Notes under the pieces: model-generated
Seen by the model: the letters and a program-made list of their open reading frames with translations, nothing else
The model's database searches: none
What the model was told of the DNA's origin: nothing
Source: Hyphomicrobiales bacterium
GTDB lineage: Bacteria; Pseudomonadota; Alphaproteobacteria; Rhizobiales; Rhizobiaceae
Length of the DNA stretch: 55,146 nucleotides
Assembly (NCBI GenBank): GCA_900468065.1
Contig: UBTA01000038.1
Coordinates: forward strand, 1-55,146
Direction of reading: 5' to 3'
Shown: positions 1 to 8,433 of the stretch, one piece after another
Position numbering within the stretch: position 1 is the first letter of the stretch
Layout of the letters: every line of letters starts with the position of its first letter
Translations under genes and position numbers: made by a program

Positions 1-2
1 CC

Positions 3-1100
3 ATGAACAACCTAACCCGCAGAAACCTGATCAAGGCCGCTGCCGCAACCGGTCTTGCCGGCGCGCTCGGCAGCCGCCTCGCCTTTGCTTCAGACGAGCC
101 GCTCGGCATCGCGCTCGTCGTTCCCTCGCCGATTGGCGATGTTGGCTGGGGTCACGCCCTTGCCGCTGGCCTCGACCCTATCAAGGCAGCCTATGGCGAC
201 AAGGTGAAGGTCACCGTTCTTGAAAATATCGCCGAAGGTCCCGATGCCGACCGCATCATGAACAAGACCGTTGCCGACGGCAACAAGTTCCTGATTGCCG
301 GCTCTTTCGGCTATCAGAACGGCGCACTGCAAATCGCCCGTCGCGATCCGAGCGTGACAGTGTTACATGCATCGGGCTTCCAGGTTGCTCCGAACTTTTC
401 CCCCTTCGCCGCCAAGTATTTCCAAGGCTCCTATCTGCTTGGAATGGCGGCCGCAGCACTCAGCAAAACCGGCAAGCTCGGTTCCGTATCCGCCTTCGCG
501 ATCCCGGAACTGATCACCACCATCAACGCCTTCACGCTCGGCGCGCAAGCGATCAAGCCGGACATCGAGGTGTCGGTCGTGTGGGTGAATTCGTGGTTCG
601 ACCCCGCCAAGGAGCAGGAAGCCGCCAAGGCTCTGATCGCGCAGAAATGCGACGTGATCTTCTCCAACGCGCAGGATACGCCGTCTGTCATCGCCGCCTG
701 CGAGGACGCTGGCGTCTATTCTTTCAACCTCAACTCCTCGATGAAGAAATACGCACCGAAAACCTATCTCGGCTGCATTTCAACGGACTGGTCGCCATTC
801 TTCAAGGCGTCTGTCGATGCGCATCTCGCAGGCACCTTCAAGGGCGCGAATACGTTCCTCGGCGTCACTGAAAAGGTCGTCGAAGTGATCGACTGGAACC
901 CGAACGTCCCAGGCGAGGTAATGACCAAGATCAAAAACATTGAGGCGAATATAGCCGATGGCAGCTTCTCGCCATTCACCGGGCCGATCGCCAAAGCCGA
1001 CGGCAGCGTAGGCGTGGCCGCCGGGACGACCATGCCCGATACCGAGATCGTCGCACTGGACTGGCACGTCAAAGGTGTCGCCACGCCGCTGCCGAAATAA
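3..1100 (+). CDS. BMP-family ABC transporter substrate-binding protein
   Basis: A 365-residue periplasmic binding protein of the BMP/PnrA-like (Med) family, which in characterised members captures nucleosides or related small molecules for an ABC importer. The N-terminus carries a twin-arginine-type signal (TRRNLIK at residues 5-11, then a hydrophobic alanine/glycine-rich stretch ending near SRLAFA, residues 24-29), so export through Tat is likely. The mature part shows the family pattern of two alpha/beta lobes (IALVVPSPIGDVGWG near the start). It is followed 3 bases later by the ATPase gene, and then by two permeases, so it is the first visible gene of a four-gene importer operon. The ATG lies two bases from the window edge, so its promoter is not visible. 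The substrate cannot be read from sequence. Confidence 0.9.
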   Translation: MNNLTRRNLIKAAAATGLAGALGSRLAFASDEPLGIALVVPSPIGDVGWGHALAAGLDPIKAAYGDKVKVTVLENIAEGPDADRIMNKTVADGNKFLIAGSFGYQNGALQIARRDPSVTVLHASGFQVAPNFSPFAAKYFQGSYLLGMAAAALSKTGKLGSVSAFAIPELITTINAFTLGAQAIKPDIEVSVVWVNSWFDPAKEQEAAKALIAQKCDVIFSNAQDTPSVIAACEDAGVYSFNLNSSMKKYAPKTYLGCISTDWSPFFKASVDAHLAGTFKGANTFLGVTEKVVEVIDWNPNVPGEVMTKIKNIEANIADGSFSPFTGPIAKADGSVGVAAGTTMPDTEIVALDWHVKGVATPLPK

Positions 1101-1103
1101 GCG

Positions 1104-2627
1104 ATGACCAACCCGCTCCTGTCGCTCCGCGGCATTTCCAAGAGCTACGGCCAGATCCATGCCAATCAGGCAATCGATCTCAATGTGGCTCCGCAGTCGA
1201 TCCACGCGATCCTCGGAGAAAACGGGGCGGGAAAATCGACGCTGATGAAACTGATCTACGGTGTTGAACAGCCGGATGACGGAACCGTCATCTGGGAGGG
1301 ACACCCCTTGCACCTTGCCTCCCCCGCAGACGCAAGGCGCAAGGGCATCGGCATGGTCTTCCAGCACTTCTCGCTGTTCGAGACATTGACCGTGGTGGAG
1401 AACATCCAGCTGGTAGTCCCCGGGCGGAAAGCCGATCTCAAGGAACGCATCCGAACGCTTGGACGAGAGTTCGGCCTCGACGTCGATCCGCTTGCCCATG
1501 TACATGCGCTGTCAGTCGGCGAACGGCAGCGCGTGGAGATCATTCGCTGCCTGATGACCAACCCGAAACTGCTCATCCTGGATGAGCCCACCTCTGTCCT
1601 GCCACCGCAACTGGTCGAGAAGCTCTTCGACACACTGCGCCGTCTGCGCGATGGCGGCGTTTCCATCCTGTTCATCTCTCACAAACTGGAGGAAATACGG
1701 GCAATCTGCGACCGGGCGACCATTCTGCGCGGCGGGCGCGTGACGGGGGATATCGACCCGCGCGAGCATGATGCCCACGATCTTGCCCGCATGATGATCG
1801 GCCGCGACACGCCGTCGCCGATGCCGGCCCTGCCACGGGCAGGCGGTGAAAAGCAGCTTGAAATCATCGGCCTCGACTATAAGCCCTCCGACCCTTTCGG
1901 CGTGCCGCTTTCCGGCATCAGCCTTGAAGTGCGCGCCGGTGAAATTCTGGGGATTGCTGGAATCTCCGGCAACGGCCAAAGCGAACTTGCGGCGCTGATA
2001 TCCGGGGAGACGCTGCTTGGACGCGAACAGCGCGACCGGATCTACATGATGGGAAAGGACGTCGGCAGGCTCGATGCCGCCGCCCGCCGCAAGCTTGGAT
2101 TTGCCTTTGTTCCGGAAGACAGGCTCGGGCGCGGCGCCGTGCCTGAAATGTCGCTTCTCCTCAACAGCCTTCTAACGGCCCATCCCCTCAAGCTTCTGCG
2201 GGGCGGCCTTGTCGATAGGGCACGCGTCGCGGCGTTCACACAAGATTGCATACGCCAATACGATGTCCGTACACCCGGCCCGGACGCGGAAGCCGGCAGC
2301 TTGTCTGGTGGCAATCTGCAGAAATTCATTGTCGGGCGCGAGATCATGCTAACGCCGAAGCTGCTGTTCGTGGCGCAGCCGACCTGGGGCGTGGATATCG
2401 GCGCCGCGTCGGCCGTTCGAAGCCGGCTCGTTGCGTTGCGCAACGAAGGCATGGCGATCCTCGTGATATCCGAAGAGCTTGAGGAACTGTTCGAGCTCAG
2501 CGATTCCATCCAAGTGCTGCATCACGGCGCGCTAAGCCCGCCACTCGTTACCCGCGATACCAAGCCAGAAGAAATCGGCAGATACATGATCGGGGCGCAG
2601 CATTCGCCCGAGAAGGCGCACGCATGA
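1104..2627 (+). CDS. ABC transporter ATP-binding protein, fused double ATPase
   Basis: A 507-residue cytoplasmic protein with two ABC domains in tandem, as in RbsA/MglA and the YufO-type partners of BMP binding proteins. Domain 1 has Walker A GENGAGKST (about residue 39), a variant signature LSVGERQRVE and Walker B LLILDEPTS. Domain 2 has a degenerate Walker A (GISGNGQSE), signature LSGGNLQKF and a Walker B-like LLFVAQPTWGVD. This asymmetry is usual for the family and implies that one site does most of the ATP hydrolysis. The gene starts 3 bases after the binding-protein stop and ends in an ATGA overlap with the next permease, indicating translational coupling. It energises import through the two following permeases. 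Confidence 0.93.
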   Translation: MTNPLLSLRGISKSYGQIHANQAIDLNVAPQSIHAILGENGAGKSTLMKLIYGVEQPDDGTVIWEGHPLHLASPADARRKGIGMVFQHFSLFETLTVVENIQLVVPGRKADLKERIRTLGREFGLDVDPLAHVHALSVGERQRVEIIRCLMTNPKLLILDEPTSVLPPQLVEKLFDTLRRLRDGGVSILFISHKLEEIRAICDRATILRGGRVTGDIDPREHDAHDLARMMIGRDTPSPMPALPRAGGEKQLEIIGLDYKPSDPFGVPLSGISLEVRAGEILGIAGISGNGQSELAALISGETLLGREQRDRIYMMGKDVGRLDAAARRKLGFAFVPEDRLGRGAVPEMSLLLNSLLTAHPLKLLRGGLVDRARVAAFTQDCIRQYDVRTPGPDAEAGSLSGGNLQKFIVGREIMLTPKLLFVAQPTWGVDIGAASAVRSRLVALRNEGMAILVISEELEELFELSDSIQVLHHGALSPPLVTRDTKPEEIGRYMIGAQHSPEKAHA

Positions 2628-3736
2628 GTGTCTGGTCCATGGCTTTCCTTCCCAACCTCGTGCGGCGTGAGCGCGCGTCACTGAAGGCAACCTTACTTGC
2701 CCCCGTGGTCGCGCTGGCAGTCGCCATCGTCCTCAATCTCGGCCTTTACGTGCTGATGGGCCGTGACCCAGTCGCCGTCATCTACGCCATGCTGTTCGAG
2801 CCCTTCCTCTCCTGGGCATCGTTTTCCGAGGTGCTGTTGAAGGCAGGACCGCTCCTTCTCATTGCCCAGGGGCTGGCAATCGGCTTTCGTGCCAAAGTTT
2901 TCAACATTGGTGCGGAAGGCCAGTTCATCCTCGGCGCGATTTTCGCCTCCGCCATTCCCGTCTGGTTTCCGCAGGCGACAGGTCAGTGGATTTGGCCGGC
3001 GATGCTGTTGCTCGGCGCAATCGGTGGTGCGCTCTGGGCGTCAATCACTGCTTTCTGGCGTGTCCGGCTGAATGCCAATGAAATCCTCGTTTCGCTGATG
3101 CTGAGCCTTGTGGCAGCCCAGCTGCTCAACTACCTGCTGCTCGGCCCCTGGAAGGATCCGAACGGCTTCAACTTCCCCCAGTCCGTGATGTTCCAGTATG
3201 ATGCGATGGTGCCGACGCTGATTTCCGGCACACGAGTCAACGTCTCGCTCCTCATCACGCTTGCGCTGTCGCTTGCGGCCTGGGTCTTCATGCAGAAGAG
3301 TTTCGCCGGTTACAAGCTGCAGGTCAGCGGGCTTGCGCCTCGGGCGGCCAGCTATGCTGGCTTCAACGAGAACTGGGCAATCTGGCTTTCGCTTTTGATC
3401 GGCGGCTTTGCCGCAGGACTTGCAGGCGCAGCTGAGGTGGCGGGGCCGCTGGGGCAGTTGCAACGCTCGATCTCCACTGGCTATGGCTATGCCGCCATCA
3501 TTGTCGCCTATCTCGGCGGGCTGCATCCGCTCGGCATCGTCGTTTCCGCTCTGGTCATGGCCGTCATCTATATTGGTGGCGACAATGCCATGGTTTCGGC
3601 CAACCTGCCGATCGCTGCCGTTCGTGTCTTCCAGGGCAGCCTTCTGCTCGCCTATCTCGTCACCGTTGCCTTCGTGCGTTACCGCTTGCAGTGGGCGCAG
3701 GCCATCAAAAAGACCGCCCACCGGAGCCCATCATGA
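2624..3736 (+). CDS. ABC transporter permease (BMP-type, first subunit)
   Basis: A 370-residue polytopic inner-membrane protein of the BPD_transp_2 family (YufP-like), the first half of the transport channel. The first membrane segment is around residues 23-45, followed by several more hydrophobic spans. Family features include GLAIGFRAKVFNIGAEGQF (near residue 84) and NANEILVSLMLS, which correspond to the conserved cytoplasmic region that contacts the ATPase. The ATG overlaps the ATPase stop as ATGA, and the stop overlaps the next permease start in the same way. It belongs to the nucleoside-type importer operon together with the genes on either side. Confidence 0.92.
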   Translation: MSVWSMAFLPNLVRRERASLKATLLAPVVALAVAIVLNLGLYVLMGRDPVAVIYAMLFEPFLSWASFSEVLLKAGPLLLIAQGLAIGFRAKVFNIGAEGQFILGAIFASAIPVWFPQATGQWIWPAMLLLGAIGGALWASITAFWRVRLNANEILVSLMLSLVAAQLLNYLLLGPWKDPNGFNFPQSVMFQYDAMVPTLISGTRVNVSLLITLALSLAAWVFMQKSFAGYKLQVSGLAPRAASYAGFNENWAIWLSLLIGGFAAGLAGAAEVAGPLGQLQRSISTGYGYAAIIVAYLGGLHPLGIVVSALVMAVIYIGGDNAMVSANLPIAAVRVFQGSLLLAYLVTVAFVRYRLQWAQAIKKTAHRSPS

Positions 3737-4644
3737 ACGCCATCGAGTTCATCATTTCCGGCATGCTAGCAGCCGCGACGCCGTTTCTTCTCGCCGCCCT
3801 CGGCGAGTTGGTGGTCGAGCGCGCCGGCGTTCTCAACCTCGGTGTCGAGGGGCTGATGGCCTTTGGTGCCGTACTCGCCTTCATCATCGTCTATCACGGC
3901 GGGGGGCATTTTCTAGGCTTCGTCGTTGCAGGTCTCGGCGGCGCTGCTCTTTCGCTGGTGTTTGCCATTGTCGTTATAGGATTTAGGGCAAACCAGGTGG
4001 CGACCGGTCTGGCAATCGGCATTCTTGGCCAAGGTCTTTCGGCCCTTTTCGGAAAGACATATGAAAGCCTGACGGTAAAGGCGTTGCCCAAGATTGCGTT
4101 TCCCTGGTTATCCGAAATCCCGGTCGTCGGCGGGCTTTTCAACCAAGACATCGTTGTATGGATTTCGCTTGTGGCAACGTTCGGCATTTGGGCGATGTTC
4201 ACCTATACCAAACTGGGCCTTGTCGTTCGCGCCGTCGGCGAAAACCCCAAGGCAGCCCACGCCATCGGCTATTCTGTCATCGCCGTTCGGGTGACCGCCA
4301 TTGCTTTCGGCGGCGCGATGGCGGGTTTTGCCGGTGCCTACGCCGCAGTGATCTATACTCCTCTCTGGGCCGATGGGATGATTGCCGGGCGTGGCTGGAT
4401 TGCAATCGCCCTTGTGGTCTTCGGCACTTGGCTCACCGGCCGCGTCTTCCTCGGTGCCTGCCTCTTCGGTGCTGTCTCGCTGACGGGGTTCGCGGCCCAA
4501 GCGACAGGAATGGATGTTCCTTCGCAGCTGCTGTCGAGCCTACCCTATCTTATCACGATCATAGTGCTCGGCATCATCTCGGCAGATCGTCGCCTCCTGA
4601 AACTGAACGGCGTCGCCTCGCTTGGCGAACCCTTCGAGCGTTAG
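3733..4644 (+). CDS. ABC transporter permease (BMP-type, second subunit)
   Basis: A 303-residue membrane protein of the BPD_transp_2 family (YufQ-like), the partner of the preceding permease. An in-frame GTG exists at 3691, but the ATG at 3733 is chosen because it forms an ATGA overlap with the upstream stop and gives the usual family N-terminus (MNAIEFIISGMLAAATPFLL). Characteristic segments are AGVLNLGVEGLM and NQVATGLAIGILGQGLS. It is the last gene of the operon; no strong terminator is seen immediately downstream, where a decayed intergenic stretch begins. Confidence 0.92.
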   Translation: MNAIEFIISGMLAAATPFLLAALGELVVERAGVLNLGVEGLMAFGAVLAFIIVYHGGGHFLGFVVAGLGGAALSLVFAIVVIGFRANQVATGLAIGILGQGLSALFGKTYESLTVKALPKIAFPWLSEIPVVGGLFNQDIVVWISLVATFGIWAMFTYTKLGLVVRAVGENPKAAHAIGYSVIAVRVTAIAFGGAMAGFAGAYAAVIYTPLWADGMIAGRGWIAIALVVFGTWLTGRVFLGACLFGAVSLTGFAAQATGMDVPSQLLSSLPYLITIIVLGIISADRRLLKLNGVASLGEPFER

Positions 4645-4990
4645 CAACAAGGTGAGGCGCACACCCAGGACTTCCGACCCTGTTGTAAGATCCTGCGACC
4701 ATTTGGACGAAATATTTTCATCCAGGGAATATTGTCGGGAGATGAAGATGATTTTCTGACCGCGCAGGCTCGATGACGATTGAGTAGACGAGGTTCTGCA
4801 CGCGCTGGACGTTGCTTACTACCACCCTCGACTGAAGATTTCCGGATGACATTCGTCACGTTGATGGGCGTCCGGTTCGGGTATTACCCTGGCTGCAAGC
4901 CCGCTGACCTGCCGTGCGAATGCTCACCGCGTGAACGGAAAAGCCTCCACCTTGATCACGTCTTCAATCCTGGCGTCACATGGCCTGTTG
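4645..4990. other. Gene-less stretch, no recognisable content
   Basis: About 345 bases between the importer operon and the FAH remnant. Short open frames exist on both strands, but none gives a recognisable protein or has a convincing ribosome-binding site. I see no insertion-sequence ends or strong terminator. It may hold further decayed sequence belonging to the FAH remnant next to it. Confidence 0.4.
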
Positions 4991-4992
4991 CT

Positions 4993-5121
4993 TTAGCGAT
5001 CAGCGACGAAACACTGCTTCTGCGTTCCGAGACCTTCGATCTCCAGTTCGACCACGTCATCTGGCCTCAGGTAACGCGCAGGCTTGAAGCTCATTGCCAC
5101 GCTTGGCGGCGGCCCGTTGAA
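4993..5121 (-). pseudogene. 3' fragment of a fumarylacetoacetate hydrolase-family gene
   Basis: On the minus strand, about 40 codons ending at a TAA (4993-4995) read as the C-terminus of an FAH-family hydrolase/isomerase. The frame contains PPPSVAMSFKPARYLRPDD followed by VVELEIEGLGTQKQ and a short tail. The family pattern at this place is GTPPGVxM, then PxYLkpGD, then VVEL-I-GLGxQ. The rest of the gene (normally 200-300 residues) is absent: upstream codons stop resembling the family at about 5121. FAH-family proteins cleave or isomerise C-C bonds in aromatic catabolism. This is a relic left by deletion, not a working gene. Confidence 0.65.
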
Positions 5122-5292
5122 ATTACCTCGCCGGGCAGGTCGGGTCCTCACATCGACAGCTTGAATTGGGGGGGTGTTCAATTCCAGCGAGATTTTTCTT
5201 CATTCTATTTGTTTTAGCCAATACTTTTTTAAGCGCTTCTTAAGCATGTTCTATGACTCTGAATAACAATATTTTTCAAGGGGCACGGCAGT

Positions 5293-7113
5293 ATGGCGAC
5301 GATCCGGACCAAGATGATGATTGTAAGCATGGCGATGTTTGTTCTTGCAGGCGGCGCTGCGGGTGCGGGGCTGTGGAGCGCGAAGACATTGACAAAAAAT
5401 GTCGAGGGCGTGGCCAAGGTTGCCGATATTCTACGCAATCACATGCAGGCGGACATGATGCACGATGCCCTTCGCGCGGACGTACTTTCGGCAATGCTTG
5501 CACAAGATCCGGCGGCCGATATCGACATCAAGGAGGTCAAAGCAGACTTAACCGAGCACATTTCATCCTTCCGCTCATCGCTTGCCGCCAACAAGGAACT
5601 AGCCGCCGATCCTTCAATCGACGCTGTTCTGAGCGCGTTGGATAGCCCGTTGGAAAGTTATATCGACGGCGCAGCCTCGATCGTTGGAGCGGTATCGACG
5701 GACCCAGCAAAGGCACTGGCGGCCCTGCCTGCATTCAAGGCGCAGTTCTCAACTTTGGAAATCGCGATGGAGAAAGCCGGCGACAGTATCCAAGCTCTGT
5801 CCGACCAAGTGAAGCGCAACAGTGAGGCACTGTCGTTCTTCATCGACAAAATGCTGATTTGCATTTTTGGGGCCACCGTCATCGCCGCCCTGACGCTCCT
5901 GCTTATCAGCACCAAAACAATCATCAAGCCGATCAAGACTCTGTCGAACGACATGCAACAGCTAGCCGACGGCCGGACCGACATTTTGCTTCAAGGCACC
6001 GAACGAAATGATGAAATCGGTGACATGGCCGGGGCCGTTGAAGTCTTCCGGAAAGCGGCCATTAGCAAAAAAAAGCTTGAAGCCGACGCAATTTTGCAAC
6101 GCGAACGGGCGGATGCTGACCGTGGCCGCCTGACCGAGGAGGCGGAAGCTGCAGCACGGTTGAAGCTGCAGCAAGCGACGTCGAGCTTGGCCACCGGTTT
6201 GCGGCGTATGGCCTCAGGCGATCTCGGCTTCCAACTTCTGGAACCCTTCGCACCAGATTTCGAAGCTTTGCGCCAAGATCTCAACACTGCTGTCGAGCAA
6301 CTGAGCGAGACCTTGACCTCGGTTGCACACGCAGCTGGATCGATCGATAGCGGAACGCGGGAAATCAGCATGAGTTCGAATGATCTTTCAAAGCGTACGG
6401 AGCAACAGGCTGCATCGCTTGAAGAAACGGCGGCAGCACTCGACGAGATCACAGCCAATGTCTCCAATGCATCCAAACGTGCTGAAGAGGCTCGCAGCGT
6501 TGCCATCAGCGCCAACACAAGCGCTGCCCATTCCGGCGCAGTCGTCGCCAGTGCCATTAACGCGATGCAGCGTATCGAGGAGTCCTCCAGCGAGATCTCC
6601 AACATTATCGGCGTCATTGACGAGATCGCCTTCCAGACCAACCTGCTGGCACTTAATGCAGGAGTCGAGGCTGCACGCGCAGGAGAGGCCGGCAAGGGGT
6701 TTGCTGTCGTTGCGCAGGAAGTGCGGGAATTGGCTCAGCGTTCTGCCAAGGCAGCCAAGGAAATCAAGGATCTGATCCGCAATTCGACCACCGAGGTAGA
6801 GAGCGGGGTAAAGCTCGTTCGCGAGACCGGCGACGCCCTGAAGACCATCGAGAATTATGTGGTCACCATCAACCAGCATATGGACGCCATTGCGACCTCC
6901 TCGCGTGAGCAGTCGCTTGGGTTGGCGGAGGTGAATACGGCCGTGAACCAGATGGATCAAGTGACGCAACGCAATGCGGCGATGGTCGAGGAAACCAACG
7001 CGGCAAGTGCAACACTTGCCGATGAAAGCCGCAAATTGCACGTGCTGATTTCACAGTTCCAGCTGGGTAACAGCCATGACGCGGAAACCGGAAAACAGAG
7101 GCGGGCCGCCTGA
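5293..7113 (+). CDS. Methyl-accepting chemotaxis protein, transmembrane
   Basis: A 606-residue chemoreceptor. Membrane segment 1 is at about residues 8-28 and segment 2 at about 187-206, enclosing a roughly 155-residue, mostly helical periplasmic sensing domain. A HAMP domain follows (about 207-260, with KPIKTLSNDMQQLADG), and a second HAMP-like linker is possible before the kinase-control region. The conserved hairpin tip is at about 438-480 ([20 protein letters not shown]). There is no C-terminal NWETF-type pentapeptide, so adaptation enzymes probably bind without a tether. The ATG is preceded by an AAGGGGC ribosome-binding site. It is monocistronic and far from the chemosensory operon at 17.7-28.7 kb, so it may feed either that system or a flagellar one elsewhere. 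Confidence 0.93.
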   Translation: MATIRTKMMIVSMAMFVLAGGAAGAGLWSAKTLTKNVEGVAKVADILRNHMQADMMHDALRADVLSAMLAQDPAADIDIKEVKADLTEHISSFRSSLAANKELAADPSIDAVLSALDSPLESYIDGAASIVGAVSTDPAKALAALPAFKAQFSTLEIAMEKAGDSIQALSDQVKRNSEALSFFIDKMLICIFGATVIAALTLLLISTKTIIKPIKTLSNDMQQLADGRTDILLQGTERNDEIGDMAGAVEVFRKAAISKKKLEADAILQRERADADRGRLTEEAEAAARLKLQQATSSLATGLRRMASGDLGFQLLEPFAPDFEALRQDLNTAVEQLSETLTSVAHAAGSIDSGTREISMSSNDLSKRTEQQAASLEETAAALDEITANVSNASKRAEEARSVAISANTSAAHSGAVVASAINAMQRIEESSSEISNIIGVIDEIAFQTNLLALNAGVEAARAGEAGKGFAVVAQEVRELAQRSAKAAKEIKDLIRNSTTEVESGVKLVRETGDALKTIENYVVTINQHMDAIATSSREQSLGLAEVNTAVNQMDQVTQRNAAMVEETNAASATLADESRKLHVLISQFQLGNSHDAETGKQRRAA

Positions 7114-7211
7114 TTGAACTTTATGCGGAGTAAAGGGACAGCCCCATTGGAGAATGCGGTGGCACACGATTGCAAGTGCACAGACCGACCACCGCGCCGG
7201 CAGTTTGCTTG

Positions 7212-7286
7212 TCAACGAAGCCCGAAAAACGACAATACTGCGATGACAACGACGACCAATCCAACGATGTAAATAATGCGGTTCAT
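7212..7286 (-). CDS. Small membrane peptide, 24 residues
   Basis: A 24-codon frame on the minus strand encodes MNRIIYIVGL followed by VVVVIAVLSFFGLR: a short basic start and one hydrophobic segment long enough to cross the membrane. A GAAAGG ribosome-binding site sits 8 bases before the ATG, and an EcfG-type promoter (7316-7340) lies about 30 bases upstream, so promoter, ribosome site and frame line up. It resembles the tiny single-span stress-linked membrane peptides seen in Rhizobiales, but I cannot name a family. The function is unknown; a stress-induced membrane micropeptide is the best guess. Confidence 0.65.
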   Translation of the reverse strand: MNRIIYIVGLVVVVIAVLSFFGLR

Positions 7287-7315
7287 GACGGGTACCTTTC
7301 AATCTGACGGGTCAA

Positions 7316-7340
7316 AACGTATGAGCGACCAATTGGTTCC
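7316..7340 (-). promoter_or_regulatory. EcfG-type (general stress sigma) promoter
   Basis: Read on the minus strand: GGAAC at 7340-7336, a 17-base spacer ending in C, then GTT at 7318-7316. This fits the alphaproteobacterial EcfG/RpoE2 consensus GGAAC-N16-cGTT. It points at the 24-residue membrane peptide whose ATG is at 7286. Confidence 0.65.
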
Positions 7341-7689
7341 TTGGCGAATTGCGAGGGAATGGGTAGGTGCGTTGGTTGCATGTGCAATTTTCAACAGAAC
7401 AGCAGGTCCCTCCGTGATGGCGGAGCGGGCTTTGATCGTTAAATATAAGCGTCAGGGATGGGGTCGCATCTAGTCAAGGGGCGTAATGACCGAGTTGCAG
7501 GGCGAGTTTATGCACCAGCTAGACGGAGGGCCCGGTTTCACGGCTGAAGTGGACATCATCGAAAGTCCAATCCCGTCTTGGGAAGGGCCCGCGTCAGGGG
7601 CTCGGTCCAGTTTTGTCGAGCAGCTTCCTGATGGCCGTGACACCCTAGACGGTGTCAGACCAGGTTTGACGCCAGATCAAAAGCCCAAC
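7341..7689. other. Gene-less stretch between micropeptide promoter and DUF599 remnant
   Basis: No convincing gene. The minus strand may continue the decayed DUF599-like gene, but frames are broken by several stops and I could not align them with the family. No repeats or insertion-sequence ends were noticed. Confidence 0.35.
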
Positions 7690-8030
7690 CGAACCAAGTG
7701 GGGTCCTGCGCCGCGAATTGGGCGATGAGCCCCGCGCCAGTTCCATAGTTTGGCTCCATGAACAGCGCGCTTCACATCCCCACGATCACGATGAGATTGG
7801 CCGATCCAAAAAAGACGCGGAGTTGATTGTGTGCCCGAGGATAGCGGCGTCGCCGATAAAGTTATTTTCGCGAGTAAGAACCTCTCGCATCCAGCCGTCG
7901 CGGATGCGGACCATGTCCACCAGAAGACTATCGTGCCGTCTTGGCCACCCCATTGCCATCAAGGGCTCAATCGCCACCCAGACGATGACGAAGTAGACGA
8001 TCGAAGCTATGTCGGGAACTTCGATGATGC
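7690..8030 (-). pseudogene. Decayed DUF599-like membrane protein gene
   Basis: Reading the minus strand from about 8030 gives a hydrophobic segment (DIASIVYFVIVWVA), then RRHDSLLVDMVRIRDGWM and REVLTRENNFIGDAAILG. This follows the DUF599 pattern of one membrane span, a basic RxxWM segment, Re.rivD.tim and then an aF(F)as segment. In a run of T at about 7800 the frame breaks: shifting by one base restores GSANLIVIVGM, the expected second hydrophobic segment, after which more stops occur. No ATG or GTG is in frame at the expected start. DUF599 proteins are small membrane proteins of unknown function. Here the gene has lost its start, frame and probably its 3' half. Confidence 0.55.
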
Positions 8031-8353
8031 CCCCCGGCGTGAACCCGTTATCGTCGCGATGTTACAGCTACGGCCGCTCGTGCCTCAACATGAAATCCAC
8101 GTGATGTTCCGAGGTCGCACGGGAGAACGAAGGTTATTCGACGTTGCGGTATCACGGATGCCATCTCACGACTCTCTCACATCAGAAGCGCTCTGATCGA
8201 AGCAAAGTCCGACGGCACCCGTCGTCCGCAGGCTGTCACCTCGGATGGCGACATCGTCATCATGCAAACCTGACATCGTTGAATACAAGCTCATCACCAT
8301 CCGCAGTTGCATCGAGAGCAGCCCTACAATGCTATCCTCGGCGACATCGACAC

Positions 8354-8366
8354 GGAAATTATTTCC
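8354..8366. promoter_or_regulatory. Palindromic operator upstream of the RpiR gene
   Basis: GGAAATTATTTCC is a perfect 13-base palindrome (6-base arms, one central base). It abuts a TTGACG -35-like hexamer (8367-8372) and lies about 70 bases before the RpiR start codon. RpiR/MurR regulators commonly bind AT-centred palindromes of this type, so it is the likely autoregulatory site, and it may also govern the transporter genes downstream. Confidence 0.6.
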
Positions 8367-8433
8367 TTGACGTCATGTTATTTAAATATACCGTAGCGAT
8401 ACAGAGATATAAATCCATCATAACGAGAGAACT

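Noticed and set aside
4780..5217. 145-codon plus-strand frame between the importer and the chemoreceptor
   Set aside because: It overlaps the FAH remnant on the other strand, lacks a ribosome site and gives no recognisable protein.
8087..8110. GGAAC-N16-GTT on the minus strand upstream of the DUF599 remnant
   Set aside because: The spacer is one base shorter than in the five other sites, so it is not counted as an EcfG-type promoter.
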